Source: Kalmusia sp. IMI 367209 | Taxonomy: Eukaryota; Ascomycota; Dothideomycetes; Pleosporales; Didymosphaeriaceae | Assembly (NCBI GenBank): GCA_027946365.1 | Contig: JAPEUQ010000001.1 | Span: 3,100,001-3,164,000 of the forward strand | DNA: 64,000 nucleotides | Reading direction: 5' to 3' | Part shown: one piece after another, positions 46,196 to 58,242 of the stretch | Layout: every line of letters starts with the position of its first letter | Numbering within the stretch: position 1 is the stretch's first letter | Made by a program: the position numbers and the translations under genes | The notes under the pieces: generated by a model | Told to the model about the DNA's origin: nothing | The model's database searches: none | What the model saw: only the letters and a program-made list of their open reading frames with translations

Positions 46196-47120
46196 CTTCG
46201 CACAAGACTTATAATTGCTTGTCTGGAAGCTTATCTACCAGCTCAGATCAAAGCGAGATATAGGAAATGAGGCAGTACCCAGCGCATCCTACGCATAATG
46301 TTGACAATCACATTTCAAATGTTTTGTGCCGCGGCGCGTACTGTCTAGTGCTCATCATTCCGCCCCCATCCCTACCCCGCTCGCATGTTTCGCCCAGGTT
46401 TCATCTCCATCATTCTACCAATCATGAACTCAAGATGAAAATGTTCAGGTCCTTAGGCAGGAAGAATAATTATTTCGAATCTAAAAATAGCGCATGATTT
46501 GTGGTCGCAATAGTATATAGTTATAACGCCGATGTATGTTGATTACATAATTTGTGATCAAGATATGATAAATAGACATGCAGGACTGTCTCGGCACTAA
46601 GTAGCTAATCCCTCTAGCGCGCTTTCTAAAAAGCAAGGGTACAAAGTCCACCCATCTACGTCGACGAGACACTTCAACTATTGACAAGTATCTCGCTTGT
46701 TCTTAGTTTAGGTTCGATGACAAGCTCTAGTGGGCAATAATAAATCTTCTCATTATTGCTAAGTTATTATATATTATATTTTCACTCGAGTGCCACAACC
46801 ATGAGCCACTTCCCTCATCGTCGTATGCTTGTTTCAAGAACACCAATTCTAGTCCTTCCTATACCCTCAAGAAGAAACATGGCCTCTTATCACAAGGCAA
46901 CTAAGGTGATTAGTAAGCTTAACATTGACCATCATCACAGTGGATTCATCAGCGGCTTCACTACGTATATAAAAGTTAAGTGCACACTGTCTAGAGAGCC
47001 CAATTACTATTACTCTATCTCAGAACCAAGCCGCACACATAGTTTGTGTCTATAATTTTCTGATTTCCACAGCGATGACTGCTACAGTGTTTAATCACAA
47101 GGACCCTTTTCCGCGTATCT
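46196..47120. other. Intergenic, AT-rich
   Basis: No gene seen. A TATATAAAAG at 46976-46985 on the plus strand is followed by an ATG at 47075 whose frame only runs antisense into the hydrolase gene, so no gene is called from it. Confidence 0.4.
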
Positions 47121-48351
47121 CTAAAAGCCATTCAACTCAAGAAATGTGTGCGCAGCTCCAAAGACCTCGGAAGCAGAGTATCCTAGGTTGGCATTGTGGC
47201 CAGTTCTGTCAGGGACGTAAACACCAAATTGCGCCTTTGGAAAAACTTCGATAGTATCGCCGGGAATGCCATTCTTGCCCACGCCGCAGTCCGCTACGTG
47301 TGCTGTGTTATTGCCCTGAGCATCGCAAACAATCGGATCAAGTCGACCAGTAATAACCATGACAGGACCAGTGAAATTAGAAGCTACATTCTGCTTTGGG
47401 GAAGCGAGCTCGCCGATCGAAAAGGTGTGCGGGAAGGTCTCATCATAAGCGAGCAGTTCGGGGTCAAATTCGTCTTCCAGAGGATACAAAACATCTTTCA
47501 AACCAGTCGATTTGAATGCGATATAGGCTGGAGGCAATTCACCAAGGCGCACAGGATCGTATGCCGATGCACTTCCTGCTGCCACTGTTCCAATAACGGT
47601 CTGAATACCCACAAGGTTCGAAGCAGTTGCGGTCAGGATATAAGCGTCTGCGGCATCATCGGGATGCTGTATCGAAAGTTGTCGACCGTGGAGGGATCCG
47701 TATGAATGAGTTACCATAATGACATTGTCAAATTTCTTCTGGATGCACGACGATGATAGATTTCCTGCGCGAAGGCCGTGAATGATCTCAAGTAGGATCT
47801 GAGACTGCAAAGGGAATTGCACGACGTCGACCGGGTCGGGATGATCTGACTCGCCATTGCCGAGATTGTCAATGCTGAGAGTGGAGTAGCCCAAGGATGT
47901 GGCATGGTGCACCCAAGAATACTCTCCGTCAAAGCTGGCATTAGGATAATTGAGACCCGACCAATATGTCTAGTTTAATTAGTGATGATCGCTTCAAGAT
48001 GTAGGTGCTACATGCCCTTGTATATCCGAATCCGTGGAGTAGGAACTGGATGGAGCTCTCGCGCCCCGGAACTCTATTCATTGGCTCACAGAACGTGGCT
48101 GCAATGTTGAAGGTGCCGGAAACAGTCTGCCGTGGCTTGGCTGAAAAGTTCGAGGCCGGCAAGGTCTTCGAGATGTAGCTCAAGAGTGCACCTTTGTCGG
48201 TAGCATTGGGATATGCTGGAAAGTGCCAATTTTGGGCAGTGGTCTCAATAGCAAGTTTGAGCTCCTTGCAAATCGGCTGGGCATGAGGAATATACGCCGC
48301 AGATGCGAGCGCTGCAAAGTACGGTAGAAGCAATTGATGCCTAGTTTTCAT
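47121..48351 (-). CDS. Secreted alpha/beta hydrolase with a GC-AG intron
   Basis: Minus-strand exons 48351-48016 and 47969-47121 give 394 residues. A signal peptide covers about 1-18. The alpha/beta hydrolase fold shows the oxyanion LLHG segment, nucleophile Ser201 in THSYGSLHG, likely acid Asp323 in ITGRLDPIVC and His370 in RTGHNANLG. Several sequons fit an extracellular enzyme. The only intron that keeps frame runs from GCATGT to ACTAG (47970-48015, 46 nt), a GC-AG intron with a CACTAAT branch point, and restores YTRTYWSGL. The family includes esterases, lipases and haloperoxidase-like enzymes; the substrate cannot be assigned. Confidence 0.82.
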
Positions 48352-49040
48352 GGTGAAACGTAGTTGTCAAAGGTGAATAGAAGATCAAATTGGGTCAGTA
48401 GAAGCTGCTCAGTCGAATGCTGCGTGAATTGAGAATATAGCGTACACTCTACTTTCATTTATACAGTGCGAGATGAGCTACTTTCGACTCGGTACCCTTG
48501 CGTGACGCCACGGGAAGACAGTGCTGATTGCACTAGGCCTGAATCGATGCCGACTGTGAAGCTGCATTGTTAATCTTGTAGCTATCTACTCACCTAAACA
48601 GATGTGCCAAGGAAAGCGCTGCATATTTACAGAAGCCAGTCCTGTACAGAATGATGAGGTTAGCAACGAGGCGTAAGCGGGAGTTCCTATCGCCGAGGCA
48701 CAGCCTCTTCTAGCTCCATCTCATCAGGAAAAAACCTCTCAGCCGATAAATGTCGTTGAAGTGACTTGCGTGTGTCTGACGGCTAGGGAGATTAGAGACC
48801 CCGGTTCCGGTGTGTAGTGTCAGCACTCTCGCCAAGCCGAGCACTGGCTACAAAGGGTTTAGCACGATAGCACTGACCGAGCACAGCCTCCCGTTTCTTC
48901 CTTCCTTCTCAACGAGGCCACGCTCTCGGCTGAGATTATGGATGACATTGTCCTGAGTTTCTCGGAATATAACGAAATTGTCCTCAGCACAAAACCGAGA
49001 ATAGATTCGCAATCCGCTTAATCTTCTAGAATGCTCAAAC
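48352..49040. other. Divergent promoter region
   Basis: Lies between the minus-strand hydrolase and the plus-strand transcription-factor-like gene. No further gene seen. Confidence 0.5.
48458..48463 (-). promoter_or_regulatory. TATA box of the hydrolase gene
   Basis: TATAAA read on the minus strand, about 107 bases upstream of the ATG at 48351. Confidence 0.45.
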
Positions 49041-50610
49041 ATGCTGAAGCAATGGCAATTCATCTCGAATGCTTCCTCTGGGAAGCTAGATGATGGAGAT
49101 ACGCGAAGAACAGTTCGACAAAACGCAATGCGTGCGTTTCGGAGGGACGATCGGCAAGCAAGGGTAGGAGAATATATGAGGCAGCGTCAAGCTACTATAG
49201 GTCAAGCGAAGAGCAGCATTCCAGACCAATCGCAGCAGCATCATCTCTACGACAACGCCGAAGATGTTTGGCCATCGGATGGCGAATTTAGGGCATCGCT
49301 TACAAAATTGCAAGGACCTAGCTCGGCTTTTGACCCCTTCTCTACGACTTGTCTACCCAAGGATCCTGAGGCTCCTCTTTTTCTTCATCACTGTTCGTCT
49401 CCTCATATTTGCCTTGATCAAATCGTTGACTAATACTCGGTTAGTTGTGTATAACATAGCACCACAGCTTATACCACTCCACAGTACAGCGAGTAGAAAT
49501 ATGCTGGATTCTTTCCTCACTCACATGGTGCAAGAAGACTACGGCGCCATTTCGAGTATTCTCTTCCATGCTAGTCTCCATGCTGACAGGCAAAGGGGAA
49601 CACTGACTCAATGGAGACGCTCGACACTTTATTTTCGTGGCGAGACCATCCGAGTCCTTATCGAACGACTAAAAGCGAACGAGAACGTCGCGAGCGACTC
49701 TTCAATATGCATGATCGGGTTTCTTGCAGCATCCGGGAACATAACCGGCGATATGGGTGCCGAAGACGGTCACTGGAACGCGCTGCGAACTATGATTGAC
49801 TTGCGCGGTGGTGTGCACAATCTGGGCAGGAAAGGCGCTTTAGGCCTGATGCTCCATATGTGAGTGACTGCCATGCTTCCAAGGGTACAAAAATCTAATA
49901 CGAATAGTGGGGATACTATACAAGCAGCTATATTCAGCCGACTTCCGCATCTTATAGCCCCAAGCATATCATACAACACCTTCATATCCGTCCTTACACC
50001 TGCGATGCTGGACTTTGTGTCTGATACAGCAGAATTGTCGTTTATTGAGAGTTTCCACACCTTCATAAGCCTCTACCGTCATCTCCGCGACGCCAAATCG
50101 ACCATCTTCAGTAGCACTAACACGAACATCGATTCTATCCTGGGCTTTACCCAACTCTGCGTCGCAGCCGAACACCGCCTTCTCAGCAGCTACGTTCCTA
50201 AGACATCTCCATATCCGAAAGACATACTCTACACTGCGGCGCACACAACGCTTCTTTTATATTCCTCATTGATGTTCCGAAATTTTAAGGCCAACTCAAC
50301 AACCTTTATTAGCCTGCGAGCACGACTCGGCAGGAACTTAGCATCTTTGAATGCAAGTGACGGCTATGCCACGTTAGATCATAGAGAACAGAAAATGTTA
50401 TTGTGGATGCTATGGGTCGGTGGCTTGACGTCTTTAAATTGGCAAGTGTATATCTCCCAGATATCTCGAGTGTTTATGGACCAAGGAGTATACTCCTGGT
50501 CAGATCTTAAAAAAATCCTATCGGATTTCTTGTGGACATCCCGGCTTGAAGGACCGGAGTGCTGGAAGATGTGTTCTCATGTGGGCATTCCAACGGAACT
50601 TAGCCCATGA
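49041..50610 (+). CDS. Fungal transcription-factor-like protein without a zinc cluster
   Basis: Three exons, 49041-49392, 49445-49859 and 49908-50610, with introns of 52 nt (branch TTGACTAATAC) and 48 nt, give 489 residues. The basic N-terminus (TRRTVRQNAMRAFRRDD) resembles the start of a widespread ascomycete group annotated as fungal-specific transcription factor domain 2, in which RxHAM-like basic motifs precede FDPF and then the helical domain. No Zn2Cys6 cluster is present. The helical region includes HASLHADRQRG and MIDLRGGVHNLG, the latter typical of the group. A role as regulator is inferred from family annotation only. Divergent from the secreted hydrolase. Confidence 0.72.
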
Positions 50611-51450
50611 CTTTCGCGTGTTGGGTAGATCTCTCGAAATATTTGGAAGTCTATTCGTCATATCATTCACTTTGAATTATACTTCCTTCGAGTCACGGTT
50701 GCGTTCTCATCGACGGGTCATGGAATGGCGCCTAGTCAGCCCCCATACGAAGCTATCGGCCCCATATGCGTCCGATCAACATGGTGCCACTTCCCTCTCG
50801 GCAACACACTCCATGTCTCATGTCTACTAGGGCAGTTAGGCAGCTCGTCCTATTCCGTCCTATTCACCCCTCAAGCTATGACAGATCGTCAATGAGCACC
50901 ACTCCAATCCCTCGAAGTTCAACAAATGGCTCGCATCAGGATAACCCATGACGCAAGGAATGATAGGCGTCTTGCTGTATTTCTCGGGCACTAAGCCGAT
51001 ATATAGCGAACTCGGGATTAATTCGATGACCACCTACAGGCACAAAGTGCGACGAAATGTCTTTTACTTGGACCCGTGCAGCTCAACGATGTTTTAGCTA
51101 TACTTGAGTTCGTTGAAGAGCAAAGTATAGTGTAATTCGGCCCCAGAGATGTCATCGGAAGTCATCCTACATATGTAAGAACATAGTCTAGACAAACCAC
51201 ACCCTACAGGTCTTTCAATATTTGGGTTAGATGTGACTCCTACAGGACGCCTTTTTCGAAGTAATAGCCGATATTCAAAAGCGACAGTATGAGCTTCACT
51301 ACTACACTTGCACTTTTTGAAATTGAATAGGCTAGGGAAAGAATACATCCCACCATTATTTCTTGAAGCTACTAGCGAGTGGACTCATTATCGCGTGTAT
51401 CTGTTCTATGGACATTGAAAGAAAGCATATTCCCTTTTGCTCGATATTAC
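50611..51450. other. Intergenic between convergent genes
   Basis: No gene seen in about 840 bases. Confidence 0.5.
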
Positions 51451-54400
51451 TTAGCGTATACCCTCCTCTTCAGCAATTTGATCGTCCGTCAAGCCGCCTC
51501 GCAACTTTTCAGAGTATTTGTCAAACTTGCCCGCAACTTCTAGAGCCGTCTCCAAATGCTCGTAGTTCATAACTGTGCCTTTCCACTCCGCATACTGCCG
51601 CGCCGTCGTGATTGCATTACGTATCTGGCGCCCATTTATCTCAATATCTTGCAGCTCCTCAAGGTGATCGCGAAGATCATCGACATCGACCGCGCCGTCT
51701 TTGAACGACTCCAGTCGATCGAAAAAGTTCTTCCAGATTTGCAGCCGTTGAAACGCGCGCAGGGGTGGGTAGTGTATTGCGATCTGAATTCGGGATCGAA
51801 ACGCTTCGTCGAATGTTCCCACGCGGTTACTAGTCAATATAAGAATTCCCTCGTGGTATTCTATTACACGAAGGAATACAGAGACGAGCGCGTTTCGTTG
51901 GAGATCATCCAGGCTCCTTCGTTCAAGGAAGACTTCGGCTTCATCTAGGAGTACTACGCAGTCCCATATCTTCCCAAGATGTAGTACTGACTCCAGATAC
52001 TTTTCTACCTCTTCTGCTTTTGTTCCCACATCACCGCAGGTCACCTGAAATAAAGCAGTCAGTAATGTTCAGGATGCAAAAAAGGAGAATGACGTACCCT
52101 ATACAGAGGCTTCTTTGCAATTTCAGCCACGCCTTCAGCTGTTAGTGTCTTACCTGTGCCTGGGCCTCCGTGGAGTAGTAAGATGAGACCGTTGCCTTTC
52201 CCCGCAATAACATCAGTCGACTTTGCAGACGAGATCTGCTTGCTCACCAAGGCCGTAATGAGCTCCTTTGTCTTTCTGTCCAGAACAAGTGAATCGAAAG
52301 CCCCCTGGTTCCAGACAACAGGGTGTATTTGATCCACATTAAGATCGAGCCATTTCTTCGTTCGTAAGTTAAACCCCTTAGTCTGCAACGGCACCAAGTA
52401 TAGGAATGCTTCATCAGGTGGTTTGTCTTGATCCATCTCTTTTGTGCTCATTGTCTCCACTGGTTTGACTATCGAATGGCCCATGTTGTCCGGGTGAAGC
52501 TTCCGGAAAGTATGGAAGTCGATCATGAATCGTTCATCGGACTTTATGCGGTTTGGTTAGTATCATGTCCCATACCACAGATATTGTCCTTCAAGCTCAG
52601 TGCGACTTACTTCATCTTTCGCCTTTGCAATCGTCTGATGATATGATACAAGACATCGTTTTCGAGATTTCCAAAACATTTGGCCCCGGTGACGAAGCTC
52701 ATCCACGAGCAATTGTGGGGCAAATTTAAGGGGATAAATATCCAGGTCATGCATGCTCCACTCTTCGGTCTCCATCGAAGCATTGGCCGTGTTGTGGGTC
52801 AATCGAAGAATGATGTTATCCGCTTCTCGCTTAAAATCCCCGTCAAAGCTCCACTTCCAAACCCGAATCTGGATTTCCTTGCTCAATGTTTGTGCAGAAG
52901 TACTTGTCTCATGATCTTGCGCATTTTTAACACCCCAACTATGTAAATCATGAGCGTGATGCATCGACACGTCTTGTCCGTAAGCCCCAGAAGGATCGAG
53001 GGAAGTGGAACTCATATCGTCGTCTTCAGTGTCTGACGTATCAAGATCAGATTCAACTAGCTCCAGATTGGATGGCTCAAATACTGATTGACCAAATTCT
53101 GATCCTAATTCTTTGATTTTTCTAAATTTGGGTGTCGCCTCTGTGGCCGCTGTTTTGGCTTCACCGGGCCAAGAATTAGCCGCAAGCCCACGGTACTGGC
53201 CAGCGCTTCGAGATAACAAGATATCTCCTGGCTGGAATAGGTATTTAATCAGCCCTGCTGATACCTTTCGTTTTGCGAACAGTATGTCGGCCGCTATGTA
53301 CTCGTCTCCATAGGTATCCGAGACATACATCGCAAGAAGGTCCAAATGCCCGCGAACAGTTTCAGAACAGCGTGTCAACATTTTGTTCCAGTACCTCCTA
53401 TTATGATAAATGAACAAGTACGGTGCCTTGAATTCTCCAGTTCTAGAGATGAATTGAACACTGGATTGATATCTCCAATCTTGTTTCAACAATGCTTCGA
53501 GAGCTCTACGAAGCTGTCTGTCTACAAGATAGATACTCTCGCTCATATGTTTTGGGGGAGATAGCGTATTTTTCGTTCTCGTTTTCATCAATTTGCTCTT
53601 GAAGTCACGGAACACTATGAAGACAATGTTTTTATTTCGCTCCAGAAACAAGTCGAAATTCTTGACGGGAATGCGTGACACAATGGATTTTTGTCTTTGA
53701 GCCCATTCAGGATGATCGAAGTAGCAGGTACCGTCTAATCGATAAAGAACCTGGTATTGTTTACTTAAGTGCTTTACCTCCTGCATTTTCAGCTTACGCA
53801 ATTCGGTTTGCATGTCCGCGATTCTTTGTTCGAGCGTTTCAATACCCTTCGGGAGCCTACTATCTGGGTCGATTGATTCAAGACTATCCACCCAGTCATG
53901 GTTACCCATGAAGTCAATAGTGGCGTTATGAGGATCAGCTGAGGATCGATCTCTCGTCGCGGCATTTTGGAAGGGTTCTTTACTAGTTTTGATGACCTCA
54001 GAGTGGAGAGCGTGAAGAGGCAGGGATTCATCAAAGCGTGGTTGACCGAAACGCTGCTGCATCATTGAAGCACTCATCTGAGGCTTTTGCGTGAATGTTT
54101 GAAACCTTCCTTCCTTCTCTTGAACCATCCAAGGCTCTAATGTAGGGGGAGTCGGCTTGGTGGAAGCATTTCGGTCTTTGAGCGCCGCTAGATTTCTTGC
54201 TTCTAAATTACTGCCAGAACTGCGATCATCCGAAATCGTTGTACGCTCAGGCGATTTATCCAGCGGGATTGGTGGTGATGGTGGTTCAAATTCTGGGTCA
54301 GTGTCTGTAATAAACGAACTTGCAGTAGACCCCACTGAAGTAAGCACTGGCGCTCGCGTTACTATACCTGCAGCTGCTTTCCGCATCGCTATTGCCTGTG

Positions 54401-54458
54401 GGGTCAGATCGCTTGCCGGTGGCGCTGGGGGAAGTGAAGTGTGGGTTTTGCGATGCAT
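51451..54458 (-). CDS. Large AAA+ ATPase of the fungal DUF7025-type group
   Basis: Minus-strand exons 54458-52611, 52541-52098 and 52044-51451, with introns of 69 and 53 nt, give 961 residues. The first 250 residues are low-complexity and Pro/Ser-rich. A short coiled segment (ETLEQRIADMQTELRKLKM) leads into the domain usually found before the ATPase in this group (labelled DUF7025 from memory). The AAA module has Walker A GGPGTGKT at 741-748, Walker B VVLLDEAEVF with Asp798-Glu799, sensor-like ILILTSNRVGTFDEAFRSRI, and a lid helix region. These ATPases are frequent in fungi and without assigned substrate. It is transcribed away from the DUF7708 gene whose coding exon starts at about 54976. 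Confidence 0.85.
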
Positions 54459-54975
54459 GGCTGTTTTTAGATCAGGACATTGTCTAACAGCGCATAATTT
54501 GAAGATGATTATGTCGGGAAGGCACAAATACTGAGCGCGATATTTGCCGATACCCTTCTCTAGATTAGAGTGCCGAAGTCAAGAATGTGGAAGCTGAAGA
54601 GCGTCGAGGCAGTGCCCAGATAAAGTACCAGGCTGAACAGGCGGTCAGGGAGCAATGAGCAGAGTGAGGCTGAGTGCATGCGTTGCATTAGTAGGGTTGA
54701 GAGCGGACTGAGTGTATAATCAAATAGCCATCGAGTCGCTTTCACACCGCATTTCCCTGTCAGTGGTATTGTTTGAATGCGTTGAGAGTCATGGTTTGTT
54801 CGGACCTAGTGGAAGCTGAATTGTGGCGTCTCAAAGATGTTGCCTAGAACATCGGCCACCTCCCCAGCGACGTCATCGTGGTACCTAGCCTCGTGAGTGC
54901 CTTCTCAGATTCCTCCCAAAGAGAAAGAAATATGCTAACAGTCTTACCGTTCGTGCGTATCGGTTGTTGTTTCAG

Positions 54976-56677
54976 ACACCTTCGAAAAGAGCGTGGTAGC
55001 TTTCAAAGATAAATTAGCGATACATTCTACGAAACGTGCATGGGCAGGCAACCTAAAAGCGACAAGGCTACAAGATGTCGTCGGCGAAGTAGCTAGAGTG
55101 CAGTCCCATTACGAAAAAGAGAAAAGTGATTCGAACCTCCGTAAATGCATCGTTTCGTTCTCGAAGAGATGTGCGTACTACGGGAGGATATTGGATGTGA
55201 TGGTGCAGCATCATCCAGAATATGTATCCTTAGCATGGGGCTCGTTGAAACTGATTTTCGGCGTGAGTAACCTGAGAGAGCATTCATAGAGACATCGCTT
55301 ATGCTAGAGTAGGCTATCATTGAGCATGAACGGATTGGAATTACGATTGCTAACGCGCTGGGCGATGTTGGCGAAGCCTTGTCACGTGTTGATTTCGCTG
55401 AATCGTTGTACCCAACAGAAAAGATGAAAGAAACCATCATCGCCCTGAATTGCTACATCATCACTTTTCTATCTCGAGCGTTAGATTGGTACGAGTCCAG
55501 TACACTGTCTCGAGCTATCCAGTCTATCACGAGACCCGCTGCCCTGCGGTACGACGATATCATCGAAGACATTGGCAAAACGCTCGCAAAAGTAAGTGAT
55601 CTATCTATCGCCGGTAGCCAGGCTGAGCAACGAGATATCCATGACGAATTACGTCAAGAACAGCATTCACAGCAAAATTTTCGATCGAATGTTCAAACCC
55701 GGCTGGATGAGATGCAGCTTCAGCTCAATAAGCTGGTGCGACAGAAGCATGCAGAAGGGGATTTGAAAGCCACTCATCACCAAGTCCAAGAGTTAACAAC
55801 CCTGGTCCACCAGATCAAGGCAGATCAAACCAAATACAAGCAAACGCTGTTACAAGAGCTCGTCGTCACGAAGCAGGATATCCAAGCTACGCAAGTCGAT
55901 ATTCGCCACCAAGTTTCCAGCATCCAGCTCAACCAAGCTCTCGCCTTCATTTCCAACAAGTGCGCGATCGACCCCAAACTATCATTTGAGCATGCGTTTC
56001 TACTACGCAAAGGACGCAGAACATCATCAGCCGCCAAATGTGCACCGTTCTGGGACTCCCAACAACTTCGACTATGGGACCAGTCGAGTTCAAATTCTTC
56101 CATCATACTCACGGCAACTTTCCGCGACCGCTTGAATATGCGTGACTTCTCCATCAGCGTCATAGAGCAACTTGTACAGTCGCAAGTCGCTGTTTTCTGG
56201 ATCATACAGCAGAAGGACCAAAAACACAACGTCTTTGAAGTGCTCAAGAGCTTTATCTCCCAGGCTTTAACCAAGTCGCCTTTTCTGCACACGGACGTCG
56301 TTTTTTCATCCTGCATCCGGGCTTTCGATGCTGTGCTCTCGATAGACGATTACACGCTTCTTCTCGTGGACTACCTTTCTCACTTGCAACTAACATACAT
56401 CATCGTGGATACTAACGCTATCTCTTGCGGCTCGCTGGAAGAATGTCAGGCTGTATTTGCTACGGTATCACGATTGTTGAGCGAACGCAGTCCGAAGTCG
56501 GTACTCAAGGTCATGTTTGCAGGTCAGGGGCTGTCGAGAGGGGGCGCGTCAAAGAATGGCGAGGTACCGCGACGGGAACAGATGGTGATCAAGGTTGCGC
56601 GGACGTCTAAGCGTAAGAGTAAAAGGATTCCAAAGGCCCCGCTTAGAGGCAGAACGAGGTCTGTAGCAATACGATGA
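54976..56677 (+). CDS. DUF7708 coiled-coil protein, 5' exon unresolved
   Basis: Exons 54976-55262 and 55313-56677 joined across a 50-nt intron give about 550 residues. The first part (TFEKSVVAFKDKL through HHPEYVSLAWGSLKLIFG) is the DUF7708 helical domain found at the N-terminus of fungal STAND proteins. A Gln-rich coiled coil (about 200-310 of the partial product) follows, then a region (SSIILTATFRDR, VAVFWIIQQ, TYIIVDTNAIS) reminiscent of an NTPase remnant but with no P-loop, and a basic tail. The reading frame has no ATG before LDVMVQ, so a 5' exon is required. The strongest candidate, 54837-54892 with donor GTGAGT, joins out of phase. Either another exon exists or the gene carries a frameshift. 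Confidence 0.65.
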
Positions 56678-57168
56678 GTCTACTTACTTTCGTGGAGTTG
56701 GAGAGAATACGTCGGTTCACGTTGCTTTTGTTAATATGTAACGTAGAGCAATCCGCATACATGCAATAGAAAAAGATCTTCGGCAGTGTCCCATACAAAT
56801 GCTGGTGTAGGTCATGAACGGATATGTGAAGACACTTGAAAAAGAGCCATGTGTAAGAGAAGATTGACGAGGAACAATTCAGTAAAGAGTCGCAAGCGAC
56901 TGAAGCTTGTTTAGATAGGCTACGATGCCAATCACACATAGTCTTTTGACCCTACTGTCCCCAATTCTTCAGCCAATATCATGTAGGGGGTGGTAGCACC
57001 GCCAAATCGAACCTCTCAACGTAGTCTAAATTCTGGCCTCCACTCTTCACACTGCCCCGGGCTTGTTGCGTCCTTCCGTGGACTTATCGTCTAGCCCGAT
57101 ATATATCGCGTAATACCGTTTGCGCCATTCAAACATAAGAAACCATGTGTTCATGCAGTGCGGCGTGC
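56678..57168. other. Intergenic between convergent genes
   Basis: No gene seen. Confidence 0.5.
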
Positions 57169-57935
57169 TCAAGTCCACACCTTGCGCTCCTTGCCTTTCG
57201 AATCATTCCACTTCTTCACCCGCTTCCGGATGTCCGCCGCTGTTTGCTGCATTGGATTGAGCTTCATGTCCCTGGCCATCTTGCCGTAGTCATCTCCGTA
57301 CTTGTCCACTAGTCGCTCTAACCATTCTATCTCTCTTTGGCTCTGACTGCGCGGTGCTTTCCTCGCTCCGTTCCTGGCTGCCTCTTCAAGCTGCCTGATG
57401 ACGGGGTTATCGCTTCTGTCTTGCGGGACCATGGCAAAGCCGTTCCACTCCTCTGTATCGTCCTCTTCCAGCTCATTCAGTGGATCATTGAGCGGGTTAC
57501 TGACCACCTTCTCTTCGCCTAGGACGCGCAGGATCGCGCCCGTCTCGGGGTCTCGTTCTACTTCCACCTCCTCGAACTCTTTTACTACTGGCTTTTGGCT
57601 CACAATGTTGAGTCGGTCGGCGGTGCTATCTGGAGCAGCATCGGCGCGCGAGGATTTCGGGTCATTGAGGCCCAGCGAACGTAACGTCTTCTCTGTGCCG
57701 CCTGTAGCGTGGTTTAGGCGGGCTGTGAGGCCGAGCCGAGCATAATTCTGAGAGAGTGTCTCTTTCTGGTTCCTGAGAATTCTTGGTCAGTACTGGTTTT
57801 GCAATACGGGCTCCATAGAACATACCAGTTCGCGGCTATGATGGGATTCGCAAGAATCTTCTTCTTGGACGGCTGCTTGTGGCGCAGCTTCGGGATGGAA
57901 GACTTGTTCTTTTTCTTCTGAAGTTCGCGACCCAT
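57169..57935 (-). CDS. NOP16: Nucleolar 60S ribosome biogenesis protein Nop16
   Basis: Minus-strand exons 57935-57826 and 57772-57169, joined across a 53-nt intron, give 237 residues, the usual length of the family. It opens with MGRELQKKKNKSSIPKLRHK and contains SKKKILANPIIAANW and LSQNYARLGLTARLNHATGG, the Nop16 hallmark segments. The C-terminus has WLERLVDKYGDDYGKMARDMKLNPMQ in two adjoining conserved blocks. The protein acts in assembly of 66S pre-ribosomes in the nucleolus. Head to head with the zinc transporter gene, 307 bases between start codons. Housekeeping; nothing odd. Confidence 0.95.
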
Positions 57936-58242
57936 ACTGGCGGTAATTCGTTGTATTCAGTGTTGAAGGCTTGCGTAGGAGGAGTTGTCGCAACGTGCAG
58001 TTTGGTCTTTCCATCTCCACCAAAATTTCTAGGTTTTTCCGGCGCCGGCCCCACTAACGCTTAACTAGCGCGGCCCAGCGATTAGATCCTCACATTGATC
58101 TTATCTGATGAACAGATTCTACATCTTATCTGATCTTTTGTAGCACTCAGCCCTGCCGATAGTCGGTCGATTGCGCGCAGGCCCCTGAAACGTCACTGTC
58201 GCCAGAAACTATCCCATTTCGACCACATAACGCGCGGCCATC
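57936..58242. promoter_or_regulatory. Bidirectional promoter between NOP16 and the ZIP transporter
   Basis: 307 bases separate the two divergent ATGs (57935 minus and 58243 plus), so both core promoters must lie here. No TATA box is evident, as is usual for housekeeping genes. Confidence 0.6.

Noticed and set aside
46976..47260. Plus-strand gene suggested by TATATAAAAG and a downstream ATG
   Set aside because: The frame runs antisense through the hydrolase's conserved C-terminus and has no family character.
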